NCBI GenBank assembly: GCA_039934475.1
Contig: JBDTMC010000158.1
Coordinates: 1 to 15,104 of the forward strand
From: JBDTMC01 sp039934475
GTDB lineage: Bacteria > Acidobacteriota > Terriglobia > Bryobacterales > Bryobacteraceae
Reading direction: 5' to 3'
DNA length: 15,104 bases
This document shows, one piece after another, positions 6,093 to 14,099 of this stretch. Each line of letters opens with the position of its first letter. The first letter of the stretch is position 1. A model generated the notes under the pieces. That model saw only the letters and a program-made list of their open reading frames with translations. It ran no database searches and was not told the origin of the DNA. A program made the translations under genes and the position numbers.

Positions 6093-7855
6093 CGTTTGGC
6101 CTCTTTCGTGTCACGGCGCATCAGATAGAAGAAATCCCGGTTGTCCGAATACCCCATGAACCGCGGAACATTTTCGTTGGAAGCCGACTTATCCAACTGA
6201 TTCATTCCCTTCAGCAGGTGATCCACCGCCAATTCGGATCCCGACCGGCGATAGACGGCGAGGTACGTGTGCTCAAGCGCGTTCATGTCGAGGAGCATTC
6301 CGTAGTTGACCTGGTAGGCCTGGAAAACACGCGCCATAGCAGACGGCGTGGCGTCCGAAAACAGCGCGTAGATTAGAAAGTGTTTGCCGTTAAAGTTCTG
6401 AATAGCGAGGCTGGAGCGAATGCTGCGCAGTTTGTCATTCTCTGAGCCGGACCAGTTCCCTGGCCCCCAGCGTGCGACCAGCGCCCCCGGAACGCCCTCC
6501 GATTCAGCCAGCGGTACGCCGTTCTGACGCGCATGCCTCACTCGCCCCAGAGTCGCGTTATCGGCCTCCGTCCAGGTTTTCATCGACACGGAACCATCGT
6601 CGAGCACGAACACAGTTGCCAAGCCGGGCTGCAGTTTGCTGAACACCACGCCCTGTTGGATAAAACCGTAATGGCTGCCGTGATTCCTCCGCGCGAAGTC
6701 CCCGAATCGGAATGCGCCGTGACTGCGCTTGAAGCCGCCGATGAAAGCGGCAACGGTCTTGCGCGCCTGGTCCGGGCGGATCAGCGCTGTCGAGACAAGC
6801 GGCGCGCTGCTCCCGATTCCGTCGGGCCCTGGCAGTGTTCCGACTCTCTCTTGCGCCAACACACGCTCAGACCAGTTCACCTGGGGATGCTGCGTGCCCA
6901 ATGCGTATTCAAGATCAAACTGATCGAGATCGAATGCGATCAAATAACAAAGCGAGGATGATTCCACCCTGTCGAGACCGGCGACAACCGTCCGGTAACT
7001 CTGTAGAATCTCAGGCGCGACAAAATCAGGCTCGATGATACTCACCCACATCCCCGGATTCGCGCCCGCATACCAGTTTCCCGGAAGCATGCCATTTGTC
7101 AGCGGACCTTCCCGCGCCAAGGCTAGTCCCATTTGCCCTGGAACCACCAGGTGGCCGGCATACTGGGGATCGATGAGTGCGGCCCGCGGACCCTCGGCCG
7201 CAGCCGGTGGGAGTTTATCGTGGAGGCTGGCGGGATTCGGCGCTACCAGTTCCCCCTGTTCGCGATACCGGTCGGCAAGCAGATGATGAAACACGGCGAT
7301 TACATTCTCGCCGCCCCATACCTGGTCGCGCAGAAACTCCACCGCCGATTCCAGCGCCGTGCGGTGCCCCTTAGTCGGATTTCTGAGGAAAAGCCGGCCA
7401 CCGCACAACGGGTAGTAAGCTAGCGGAGAGCTTTTGCCTTGATCCAGAACGCTGGAGGCTGCGGGTCCAAAGAGCTCGCAGGGGAATCGATCTTTTCCGT
7501 CCGCGATCACCAACCCGGCGGGGTGGGTTTCATCAAGGAGTATCTTAGCCTGATGGGGCCGCGCATTCTCCAGGTGCGCCGCCGTTTCCGCCGCGCCGTC
7601 ATTCCACGCCACCTGCAGCAGGAACCATGTATTGATGGCCGGGTTGAGATTCACCAGTGTGGCGCGCCCCACTCTACCCGACCGGGATTTGACTGGAGAT
7701 GAACTTGTCTGCCGGAACTGCTGCAATTCCAAAATCGTCTTCGGGGCTTGAGAGGAATACTGCGTCGCCTGTTCCACCAATGACGACGCGCGCTCAGAGG
7801 CGCCAATAATCAGAGCGCCGGCGCACGCTATGACAACGAAAGTGATTCGACTCAC
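6089..7855 (-). CDS. Large exported or membrane-anchored protein of unknown function
   Basis: 588 residues starting at GTG 7855, whose first bases overlap the TGA of the upstream gene (GTGA). The N-terminal hydrophobic segment (residues ~4-20, ITFVVIACAGALIIGAS) is a signal peptide or anchor; the rest appears soluble and extracytoplasmic. Blocks that look conserved include HPAGLVIADGKD (~113-124), YYPLCGGRLFLRN (~148-160), PGNWYAGANPGMWVSIIEPD (~260-280), FRFGDFARRNHGSHYGF, VFVLDDGSVSMKTW and ARWGPGNWSGSEN. The GLVIADGK and LDDGSVSMKTW stretches weakly recall phosphodiester-glycosidase-type (NAGPA/DUF2233) domains, but I would not assign that family by eye. It is translationally coupled to a polyprenyl-type prenyltransferase gene and to a SUMF1-fold protein. 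Confidence 0.7.
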   Translation of the reverse strand: MSRITFVVIACAGALIIGASERASSLVEQATQYSSQAPKTILELQQFRQTSSSPVKSRSGRVGRATLVNLNPAINTWFLLQVAWNDGAAETAAHLENARPHQAKILLDETHPAGLVIADGKDRFPCELFGPAASSVLDQGKSSPLAYYPLCGGRLFLRNPTKGHRTALESAVEFLRDQVWGGENVIAVFHHLLADRYREQGELVAPNPASLHDKLPPAAAEGPRAALIDPQYAGHLVVPGQMGLALAREGPLTNGMLPGNWYAGANPGMWVSIIEPDFVAPEILQSYRTVVAGLDRVESSSLCYLIAFDLDQFDLEYALGTQHPQVNWSERVLAQERVGTLPGPDGIGSSAPLVSTALIRPDQARKTVAAFIGGFKRSHGAFRFGDFARRNHGSHYGFIQQGVVFSKLQPGLATVFVLDDGSVSMKTWTEADNATLGRVRHARQNGVPLAESEGVPGALVARWGPGNWSGSENDKLRSIRSSLAIQNFNGKHFLIYALFSDATPSAMARVFQAYQVNYGMLLDMNALEHTYLAVYRRSGSELAVDHLLKGMNQLDKSASNENVPRFMGYSDNRDFFYLMRRDTKEAKR

Positions 7856-9360
7856 GTCAACGCCGCCACCAGTGCGGTGGTCAGCATCAGCAAGATCAAA
7901 ATCACACTAGTCCAGTTGCTCCTGGCGAATACCACCGGGTCGTCGAGCATGCTGCCGCGATGCGCCGTCAACCAGACATGACTGATCCAATACAACATCA
8001 ACGGACAAAGGATCCACAGAACGGCGAGGTTGCTATAGAACGCCTGCGCCTTGTCGCTGGCGATATAGAGGGCCAGCACCACAACGGCAAGGTAACCGCT
8101 AGCGATTCCCATTGATGCCAGAAGTTCTCCATCGCTGACCTCATAAGCCCGCACCCTGGATGTGTCCGCAAAGGCCCGCCGCATAATCACAAGTTCGGCG
8201 TACCGCTTCACCAACGCGAGACTGAAAAAGAGGAACGTCGAGAACGCCAGCAGCCAGTGCGATAACCAGACGCCAATAGCCACCGAACCGGCCGCGATTC
8301 GGACGGTGTAAAGACCTGCAAGGAAGAGAATGTCGAGGATGGCCACGTTCTTAATGCGCAGTGTATAGGCGGCGCTCATTGCAAAATAGGCCAGCACAAC
8401 AGCCGTAAACAGGGGGGAAACCCACGCGGCTAACACGCAGCTGAGAGCCAGCAGTGCCGGAATCATGCCAAGGGCATACGACAACGAGAGGTCGCCCGCC
8501 GCAAAAGGCCGGGAACGTTTCAGTGGGTGATGGCGATCCGCGTCCAGATCCATGAGGTCATTGAGGAGATATCCACTCGACGCCGCGCATCCGAACGCCA
8601 CAAAGGCCAGCAGAGACTTCTCAATCGTGTTCGCATCAAAACGGTGAGCGGCAACGGCAGGCACGAAAACGAGCAGGTTCTTTAGCCACTGCCCCGGACG
8701 CAGAGCCTTCAACCGGAAGGCGAAGCCATTGCCTTGATCCGTAAAAACCCGTTCGATCACGGCGACGCGAGCCGCTTCGGAACGCACGCGTGGATCCGGG
8801 TTCACCAGAATGGCTCTGCGGGCAGACGCCCAGACGGCTACGTCGTTTCCTGCACTGCCCCCGCCATCGGCTGCATAGTCGAATCCTTTGTCGCCGAACC
8901 GGCTGAGCAGAAGATCCCGTTTGGATTTGCCGCAAAGGTTGATGGTTTCGTCGGTGGCAAACACCTGATCGAAGATCTCTAAATGATCGGCTACTTGCTG
9001 CGCGATACCCAAATTGCTACCGGTTGCCAGCACCAGCGATCGCCCCTCGGCGCGCTGCTGCCTCAAATATTCGACCACTTCCCTACGCCACGGGAGTAGC
9101 GAAAGATCCAATTCGACGCGTTGCGCCACTTCATTCTTCAAGCGGGCCATCCCCCGCGCCGCCCAAAAAGGCATCACGAAGAGGTACAGTGGCTGCCTTC
9201 TGAGCAGGGAAAGGACGGACTCGATGAGCAGGTCTGTTTTAACCAGGGTTCCATCGAGGTCAACAGCCAACGGCGGCTGCGTGAGGTACGGCGCGGCAAC
9301 CTCGGTCTGCCCGACTGTCTTCTGCGACCCCTCGATTCGTAGCGCGCCCACCATCCCCAT
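7852..9360 (-). CDS. HAD hydrolase / UbiA prenyltransferase fusion (decaprenyl-phosphate phosphoribosyltransferase-like)
   Basis: 502 residues. The N-terminal HAD domain (~30-200) shows motif I DLDGT (34-38), motif II ATGS (112-115), a lysine region GKSKRD (144-149) and a motif IV-like SAGNDVAVW. The C-terminal UbiA domain (~215-502) starts RPGQWLKNLLVF and carries the Mg-polyprenyl motif NDLMDLDADRHHPLKRSRP (267-285), YTLRIKNVAILD and about eight membrane helices. Relatives with RP.QW.KN transfer phosphoribose to a polyprenyl phosphate, and an attached HAD phosphatase could remove the 5'-phosphate from the product; this specific reaction is inference. It acts at the inner membrane. The start ATG 9360 lacks a clear Shine-Dalgarno sequence; a second ATG lies 6 bp downstream. 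It is the first gene of an operon with two exported proteins. Confidence 0.85.
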   Translation of the reverse strand: MGMVGALRIEGSQKTVGQTEVAAPYLTQPPLAVDLDGTLVKTDLLIESVLSLLRRQPLYLFVMPFWAARGMARLKNEVAQRVELDLSLLPWRREVVEYLRQQRAEGRSLVLATGSNLGIAQQVADHLEIFDQVFATDETINLCGKSKRDLLLSRFGDKGFDYAADGGGSAGNDVAVWASARRAILVNPDPRVRSEAARVAVIERVFTDQGNGFAFRLKALRPGQWLKNLLVFVPAVAAHRFDANTIEKSLLAFVAFGCAASSGYLLNDLMDLDADRHHPLKRSRPFAAGDLSLSYALGMIPALLALSCVLAAWVSPLFTAVVLAYFAMSAAYTLRIKNVAILDILFLAGLYTVRIAAGSVAIGVWLSHWLLAFSTFLFFSLALVKRYAELVIMRRAFADTSRVRAYEVSDGELLASMGIASGYLAVVVLALYIASDKAQAFYSNLAVLWILCPLMLYWISHVWLTAHRGSMLDDPVVFARSNWTSVILILLMLTTALVAALT

Positions 9361-9500
9361 TCCGAAATGACTAGCAGTTGGACGGCCAATGACGGGCGCA
9401 GTCCTGTGGTGCGGCTGCTACCTGACGCACCAGTGGTCCCGGGGCGGGAGCATCCTGTCCGCAGATGATGCCTCTGGAATACTACGCCGGCGGTCTTCGC

Positions 9501-9530
9501 TTGACAAACCAACCATCAACCCCCTACACT
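9501..9530 (+). promoter_or_regulatory. Putative sigma-70 promoter
   Basis: A perfect -35 box TTGACA (9501-9506) is followed, after 18 bp, by TACACT (9525-9530), four of six matches to the -10 consensus. It would give a start near 9537 and a leader of about 170 nt before the GAF-like gene. Confidence 0.45.
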
Positions 9531-9638
9531 CGATATAGTTGATAGGCTGATAAGAAAGCACCAAGCGCCTGCTGCTGGCTTGATCGCCCTGGACCCGATC
9601 AGGCATAGGTCACAAAGAATGAATCTCCAGAACCGTTC

Positions 9639-9706
9639 CATCTCCGGATGTTGTTGTAGCGCCATCCAGCGGCTGCCCAACTTCACCCTTCTGAACCCCG
9701 GAGATG
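9639..9706 (+). promoter_or_regulatory. Possible hairpin hiding the ribosome binding site
   Basis: CATCTCCGG (9639-9647) is exactly complementary to CCGGAGATG (9698-9706), which contains the Shine-Dalgarno GGAG (9700-9703) of the gene at 9710. ATCTCC (9623-9628) is a second, shorter possible partner. In RNA this could block translation until opened. This is inference from base pairing only. Confidence 0.35.
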
Positions 9707-9709
9707 ATC

Positions 9710-10099
9710 ATGAAAGAAAAAGAGTTATTCCGTGAGATCGTTCGCATCGCCCATGATGCCGGTGGCTTAAATGACGCCCTCCATCGCATCCAGTCTCTGT
9801 TGGCAACCGAATGGGGAGGAGCACTCCTCGTCATCCGACCAGCATCCACCTCTAAGGTCACGTCGTTCCCGCCGGTCGTTTCCAGCTTCCCGGAATCGCG
9901 CGACTTCCCCTTCCGCGGACTCTATGTAGCCCCACTGCGATCTGGCAACGAGACCGCCGGCACGCTGGTCGCCTGCATCGGCACCTGGGGTGCTCCCACG
10001 GACACACTCCGTCGCATTACCAACTTTGCCAGCCAGCAACTCATCGACCTGGCCCGCCGGCTCGCCCTGCCGAGGCTCGAATACGCGGAGGCATTCTAA
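9710..10099 (+). CDS. Small GAF-like protein
   Basis: 129 residues. ATG 9710 is preferred to ATG 9704 because GGAG (9700-9703) is at the right distance (6 nt) from the former and adjacent to the latter. The pattern is that of a GAF-type sensory fold: an N-terminal helix (ELFREIVRIAHDAGGLNDAL), strands around GGALLVIRPAS and GLYVAPLRSGNETAGTLVAC, and a final helix (ITNFASQQLIDLARRL). There is no output domain, and ligand residues cannot be named. The stop overlaps the next ATG (TAATG at 10097-10101), so it was once co-translated with a PIG-L-type deacetylase that is now broken. The GAF assignment is by pattern and moderately sure. Confidence 0.6.
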   Translation: MKEKELFREIVRIAHDAGGLNDALHRIQSLLATEWGGALLVIRPASTSKVTSFPPVVSSFPESRDFPFRGLYVAPLRSGNETAGTLVACIGTWGAPTDTLRRITNFASQQLIDLARRLALPRLEYAEAF

Positions 10100-10482
10100 T
10101 GAAGCCGTGGCTCCACAGACTCTCTCAAGTTCTGGCCAACTCATCCTTATGGCCGGGTTCAAGCGAATTCGACCTCCCCGGGATCCCGGCCGTTCCCTCA
10201 TTCTCCTCGCCGTTCAAAGTGCTGCTGGTAGTGGCCCACCCCGACGACGAATCTGAATGCGCGGGCACGCGCTGAACTCAGCCCTCGATCACACCATCAT
10301 CGTCCACTGGGTTATCGCGGAGCACAAAATCGCAGGGGATGTTTCAAATGGAATACGGCAAGCACACGCACGAATATTTCTGGCAATTCGAGAATGGCAG
10401 CGGGCGCGCGGAGTCGCACTGGCAACCACTCCTGCAATCCATCTCCGTCCAAAAGCGTTTTGCCGGCGCGGAGGCAGCGTGA
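10099..10482 (+). pseudogene. PIG-L/LmbE-type deacetylase, internally deleted and frameshifted
   Basis: The first frame, from ATG 10099, ends in FKVLLVVAHPDDESECAGT and stops at TGA 10273-10275. AHPDDE is the zinc-binding signature of the PIG-L/LmbE N-acetylglucosaminyl deacetylase family, and ECAGT its usual continuation. Immediately after, another frame reads HTIIVHWVIAEHKIAG, and after a one-base shift at the GGGG run (10335-10338) it reads MEYGKHTHEYFWQFE and stops at 10480-10482; this fits a family C-terminus. About 150 central codons, with the rest of the active site, are missing. The N-terminal call is strong; the C-terminal match is by eye. Confidence 0.55.
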
Positions 10483-10916
10483 GAGCTTCACCCGTGTCGC
10501 CGCTGCGCTGTCGTGGAACAGAACGCTGGCGGCCGCGTCGTCTACCCGCTGCACACCGATGGCTTTGTCGTCTTCGCGTTCGCCGAGGCAAAAAAACTAA
10601 TTGAAGCTAGAACGGCTCTCAGCCAAATCGTCGAAGCGATGAGTGCTATCTGGGCCGCCCGCACTACCGACGCTCAATATCTTAACTCGCGCGCCGCCTC
10701 AGTTCCTTGGAATCGCAACTGATCGATTCCAAGATCGCCGACCGCGCTCGCTGACTGCTCAGCGGCGAACTGTCTCCCACCGCCCTCAGTTCTCTGGTCA
10801 CCCACGGCGAGGTCGCTGCCGATGTGCTGACGAAGTACGCTCCGAAGGCTCAAACAGCGTATGCTGCTACCTCTCCTACGCGGCGTGTAGGGATCGAAGG
10901 TCTCGAAGACCTTTAA
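10483..10916 (+). pseudogene. Fragment of a GAF/ANTAR-like regulatory protein
   Basis: One frame encodes GGRVVYPLHTDGFVVFAFAE and a helix IEARTALSQIVEAMSAIWAA, typical of the end of a GAF-like domain. Near 10685 the reading shifts to another frame that continues LARRLSSLESQLIDSKIADR-AR, a coiled coil leading into an ANTAR-like helix. It then has an in-frame TGA (10752-10754, probably a mutated GGA codon), followed by LLSGELSPTALSSLVTH and a stop at 10914-10916. At least one frameshift and one nonsense change show that it is not functional. The ANTAR-like label is tentative. Confidence 0.45.
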
Positions 10917-10952
10917 ACCCGCCCTCGCCGCCTTGCACCCGACGCTCACGCC

Positions 10953-11699
10953 TCACGCAATCTCGCGCCGCACAAACTCCCAGCATCCCGCACTCGCCAC
11001 CACGATCATTCCAGCAACGGCAAAAACGGTGATTCGATCAACTCCCGTTGCCCCGTCCAACACGGCGCGAATCGGCAGCGACCACGGAAACCAAGCCCCC
11101 AGTGCCTTCGATTGCACAGTGAAGACACCAACAACCATGGCACACATGCCGAATCCCATCGCCACCGTAAAACTGTGCCACCGCAAGCTCACCCAATGCT
11201 GAATCGCCACCGCCAGCAACGTGGACAACGATACCCTCAACATCGGCACAGCGAACGGACTCAGCGGCATCCCACCCATGTTCAACGCGGGGTGCAGCAA
11301 CTTCAGCATCAAGCCGCTGGCAGCTGTTCCAGCAATCAACACCGCATGCGCAGTCCACAAAAGGCCGATCGTCACCACCAGTTTGCTGACGTACACCATC
11401 CACCGCGGAGCAGGCAGCGCCAATAGCGCCTTCCAGTTTTTTCCGCTGTTCTCCAGGCCCGCGAGCAGCGACGTCTCCAGCGTCACGAACATCGGCATCA
11501 TTAACAGCGTCCACACTTCCACGGTTTGCCTGACCATCACCGGCCACGCATCTTTGCCATCGCGCACAAGCCCGTCTGAGGCCTTCCACGTGATTCCAAA
11601 TTGGATCAGCACCATCACCAGCGGCGAAACCAGCGCCATCCATAAGGCAAGCGTGCGCTTCAGTTTCAGGCACTCGGTCGAAAACACTCGAAAGAACAT
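10953..11699 (-). CDS. ABC-2 type transporter permease
   Basis: 248 residues from ATG 11699, chosen because AGGAG lies just upstream (4 nt spacer); an upstream in-frame start at 11723 would overlap the ATPase gene. About six hydrophobic helices are seen: LALWMALVSPLVMVLIQFG, VEVWTLLMMPMFVTLET, LVVTIGLLWTAHAVLIAG, VSLSTLLAVAIQHWVSL, FTVAMGFGMCAMVVGVF and ITVFAVAGMIVVASAGCW. The N-terminal FSTECLKLKRT and the central SGKNWKALLALPAPRW are typical of BcrB/LanE-like permeases paired with BcrA-type ATPases. Substrate unknown; bacitracin/lantibiotic-type resistance or lipid export are family possibilities. Confidence 0.8.
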   Translation of the reverse strand: MFFRVFSTECLKLKRTLALWMALVSPLVMVLIQFGITWKASDGLVRDGKDAWPVMVRQTVEVWTLLMMPMFVTLETSLLAGLENSGKNWKALLALPAPRWMVYVSKLVVTIGLLWTAHAVLIAGTAASGLMLKLLHPALNMGGMPLSPFAVPMLRVSLSTLLAVAIQHWVSLRWHSFTVAMGFGMCAMVVGVFTVQSKALGAWFPWSLPIRAVLDGATGVDRITVFAVAGMIVVASAGCWEFVRREIA

Positions 11700-11706
11700 G
11701 GGTCTC

Positions 11707-12612
11707 CTAAGCAACCTCGGCACGCGTCATTTTGAGGAACACTTCTTCCAGGGAAATCGATTCCACGGCAAGATGATGGACGGCGAAGCCACCCTCCACC
11801 AGCGTTCGATTGATCGCCGCCCCCGCACCAGTGTCGAGCGACATAAGGTATTCGCCGGCCCGCTCCACGTCCCAGCCGTGCCTGGTAAGTAGCACCGCCG
11901 CGGAACCTGGATCGTTCACCCCAATGCGCAAACAGGATTGCCGCATCCCGGCGAGTTCCCCAATCGTCCCCTCATAGACCATTTCTCCCTGCGAAAGCAC
12001 CCCAACATGTGTCGCCACCTGCTCCACTTCGCTCAACATATGACTCGACAGGAAGACAGTCACCCCATGGGTGGTCGGAAGTTGCCGGATCAGTAACCGC
12101 ATTTCCTGGATTCCCGAAGGATCCAGGCCATTGGTCGGCTCATCCAGAATCAGTAACTCGCGCTCGCCCAGCAGCGCCTGCGCCAGTCCCAGGCGTTGTT
12201 TCATCCCCAGGGAAAAGCTTCCGACGAGTTTGCCGCCCGCGTTTTCCAGACCCGCGATTCCCAGCACTCTGTCTATATCGGAACGCGGAGCGTCCAGGAT
12301 CCTGCGCGGAATCTCCAGGTTCTCCCGCGCCGTCAGGTGTTCATACAACGACGGAGACTCCACCAGCGAACCGACACGGGCCAGAATCTCACTCCGGTGC
12401 CGCCGCAGATCCAGCCCCAGCACGGAGATATCGCCGCTACTCGGCCGCAGAAGCCCCAAAAGCATGCGGATGGTCGTGCTTTTCCCTGCACCATTCGGCC
12501 CGAGGAAAGCGTAGACACTGCCCCGCTCCACGTGCAGGCTGACATCGCGCACCGCCGGCTTACCCCGGAACAGTTTGCCGATCGCATCAGTCCGGATCAC
12601 GAAATCAGTCAT
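11707..12612 (-). CDS. ABC transporter ATP-binding protein (BcrA/CcmA type)
   Basis: About 301 residues from ATG 12612; an in-frame GTG at 12615 precedes it directly. It shows Walker A GPNGAGKST (about 38-46), signature FSLGMKQR (about 133-140, replacing LSGGQ), Walker B LLILDEP (about 153-159), a D-loop and switch histidine in SSHM. The Q-loop position carries Glu (LVESPSLYEHLT), common in this subfamily. The C-terminal ~80 residues form the extra domain of drug-type ATPases. It is followed 7 nt after its stop by the permease gene, forming a two-gene exporter. No two-component regulator is next to it. Confidence 0.88.
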   Translation of the reverse strand: MTDFVIRTDAIGKLFRGKPAVRDVSLHVERGSVYAFLGPNGAGKSTTIRMLLGLLRPSSGDISVLGLDLRRHRSEILARVGSLVESPSLYEHLTARENLEIPRRILDAPRSDIDRVLGIAGLENAGGKLVGSFSLGMKQRLGLAQALLGERELLILDEPTNGLDPSGIQEMRLLIRQLPTTHGVTVFLSSHMLSEVEQVATHVGVLSQGEMVYEGTIGELAGMRQSCLRIGVNDPGSAAVLLTRHGWDVERAGEYLMSLDTGAGAAINRTLVEGGFAVHHLAVESISLEEVFLKMTRAEVA

Positions 12613-12694
12613 CACTACTCAGACGAACGCATTCGGCTTTTCTTATCACCAGACCTATCTCGCCCCTGATTCACCCGAACACGCCGGGCACCTG

Positions 12695-12703
12695 TGATCT
12701 AAT
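12695..12703 (+). promoter_or_regulatory. Possible extended -10 promoter of the trpB-like gene
   Basis: TGA followed by TCTAAT (12698-12703) is five of six matches to TATAAT with the TGn extension. The -35 region is weak. Transcription would start near 12710, leaving a leader of about 15 nt and no Shine-Dalgarno sequence, in keeping with the bare start at 12725. Confidence 0.35.
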
Positions 12704-12724
12704 GACTGTGGTTGCCATACAATC

Positions 12725-14083
12725 ATGCCCGAAACAGTCAAATATTTACTCCCGGAATCCGCCATCCCGAAGGCTTGGTACAACCTCACCGCCGACCTCC
12801 CTTCGCCACCGCCTCCCGTGCTCCATCCGGGCACACTCCAGCCTGTCGGGCCTGACGACCTCGCACCGCTCTTTCCCCTCTCGCTCATCCTCCAGGAGGT
12901 CTCCACCGAACGTCACATCGAGATCCCCGAACCCGTGCGCCAGGTCTACAAGCAGTGGCGGCCCTCACCCCTCTACCGTGCCCGGCGTCTGGAGAAGGCG
13001 CTCGACACGCCCGCCCGTATCTATTACAAGTACGAAGGCGTCAGCCCCGCCGGCAGCCATAAACCCAACACCGCCGTCCCCCAGGCGTTCTATAACCGCG
13101 AAGCCGGCATCCGCCGCATCACCACGGAAACGGGCGCCGGACAGTGGGGTTCCTCGCTTGCCTTCGCCGGTTCCCTCTTCGGCATCGAAGTGGACGTCTA
13201 CATGGTGCGCGTGTCCTACGATCAGAAGCCTTACCGCCGCGCCCTCATGGAGACGTACGGAGCCCGCTGCGTCGCCTCCCCGTCCAACGAAACCGAAGCC
13301 GGACGCGCCATCCTCGCCCAACGGCCGGACCATCCGGGCAGCCTCGGCATCGCCATCTCCGAAGCTGTGGAACAAGCAGCCAAACGCGACGACACTAAGT
13401 ACGCCCTAGGGTCAGTTCTGAATCACGTCCTGCTCCATCAAACGGTAATCGGACAGGAAGCAATCGCTCAACTGGAGATGGCCAATGACTATCCCGATGT
13501 CATCGTCGGGTGCACGGGAGGTGGCTCCAACTTCGCCGGAATTGTTTTTCCGTTCCTCGGCGCGCAGCTCCGCGGGGGCCGTCAGGTCCGTATTGTGGCC
13601 ATCGAACCCGCCGCCTGTCCCAGCCTCACCCGCGGCCAATACGCATACGACTTCGGCGACACGGCGCATCTAACTCCACTTACTAAGATGCACACGCTCG
13701 GGTCTACCTTCACCCCGCCCGGCTTCCACGCCGGAGGCCTCCGCTACCACGGCATGGCGCCTCTGGTGAGCCACATCAAGCAACTCGGCCTCATCGAAGC
13801 GCGCGCCTATCATCAAACGAAATGTTTTGAAGCCGGCGAGGAACTCGCCCGCGCCGAAGGCATCGTGCCCGCGCCTGAGGCCAACCACGCCGTTCTTGGA
13901 GCGATCGATGAAGCCATCCGCTGCAAACACGAAGGCCGCGCTGAGACGATTCTCTTCAATCTCTGCGGCCACGGCCACTTCGACATGCAAGCGTATATCG
14001 ATTTCTTCTCGGGCAAGCTGACTGACCAGACGTATGACGAAAGCGAACTCGCCATGGCACTAGCCGGCCTTCCCAGCGTCTAG
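12725..14083 (+). CDS. trpB: Tryptophan synthase beta chain, TrpB2 type
   Basis: 452 residues. It makes L-tryptophan from indole and L-serine with pyridoxal phosphate. Visible sites are the PLP lysine in AGSHKPNTA (K113), the catalytic glutamate in TETGAGQWG (E135), the phosphate-binding loop GCTGGGSN (262-269) and the C-terminal LCGHGHFD. The long N-terminal part (PESAIPKAWYNLTADLPSPP) and the ~450-residue length mark the TrpB2 group rather than the ~400-residue TrpB1 that pairs with TrpA. TrpB2 enzymes often work without TrpA, as indole salvage. No trpA lies next to it. The gene stands alone and converges on the next unit 16 bp away. There is no clear Shine-Dalgarno sequence before ATG 12725. 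Confidence 0.92.
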   Translation: MPETVKYLLPESAIPKAWYNLTADLPSPPPPVLHPGTLQPVGPDDLAPLFPLSLILQEVSTERHIEIPEPVRQVYKQWRPSPLYRARRLEKALDTPARIYYKYEGVSPAGSHKPNTAVPQAFYNREAGIRRITTETGAGQWGSSLAFAGSLFGIEVDVYMVRVSYDQKPYRRALMETYGARCVASPSNETEAGRAILAQRPDHPGSLGIAISEAVEQAAKRDDTKYALGSVLNHVLLHQTVIGQEAIAQLEMANDYPDVIVGCTGGGSNFAGIVFPFLGAQLRGGRQVRIVAIEPAACPSLTRGQYAYDFGDTAHLTPLTKMHTLGSTFTPPGFHAGGLRYHGMAPLVSHIKQLGLIEARAYHQTKCFEAGEELARAEGIVPAPEANHAVLGAIDEAIRCKHEGRAETILFNLCGHGHFDMQAYIDFFSGKLTDQTYDESELAMALAGLPSV

Positions 14084-14099
14084 AAGGGGCCTATCCGCG

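Larger units (their letters stand above)
9361..9709. other. Divergent non-coding region (349 bp)
   Basis: This stretch separates the minus-strand HAD-UbiA operon from the plus-strand GAF-like gene. It contains a plus-strand promoter-like pair (9501-9530), a small inverted repeat TGATCG-N9-CGATCA (9581-9601), a 38-codon open frame from ATG 9619 to TGA 9735 of uncertain reality, and a 9-bp inverted repeat that includes the ribosome binding site of the next gene. I found no convincing promoter for the minus-strand operon. Confidence 0.5.

Noticed and set aside
5613..6128. 171-codon plus-strand frame opposite the SUMF1-fold gene
   Set aside because: Shadow of a clear domain on the other strand; no start signal.
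9619..9735. 38-codon frame as an independent small gene
   Set aside because: Weak ribosome binding site and no recognisable features beyond a Cys-Cys-Cys run. Kept only as part of the leader hypothesis.
10257..10604. 115-codon Arg-rich plus-strand frame
   Set aside because: Composition typical of out-of-frame reading; the same DNA reads better as PIG-L and GAF remnants in other frames, apart from a short shared piece (HTIIVHWVIAEHKIAG).
11221..11892. 223-codon plus-strand frame across the ABC permease and ATPase genes
   Set aside because: It crosses the junction of two well-supported minus-strand genes and is Ser/Thr/His-rich, as expected for antisense reading.
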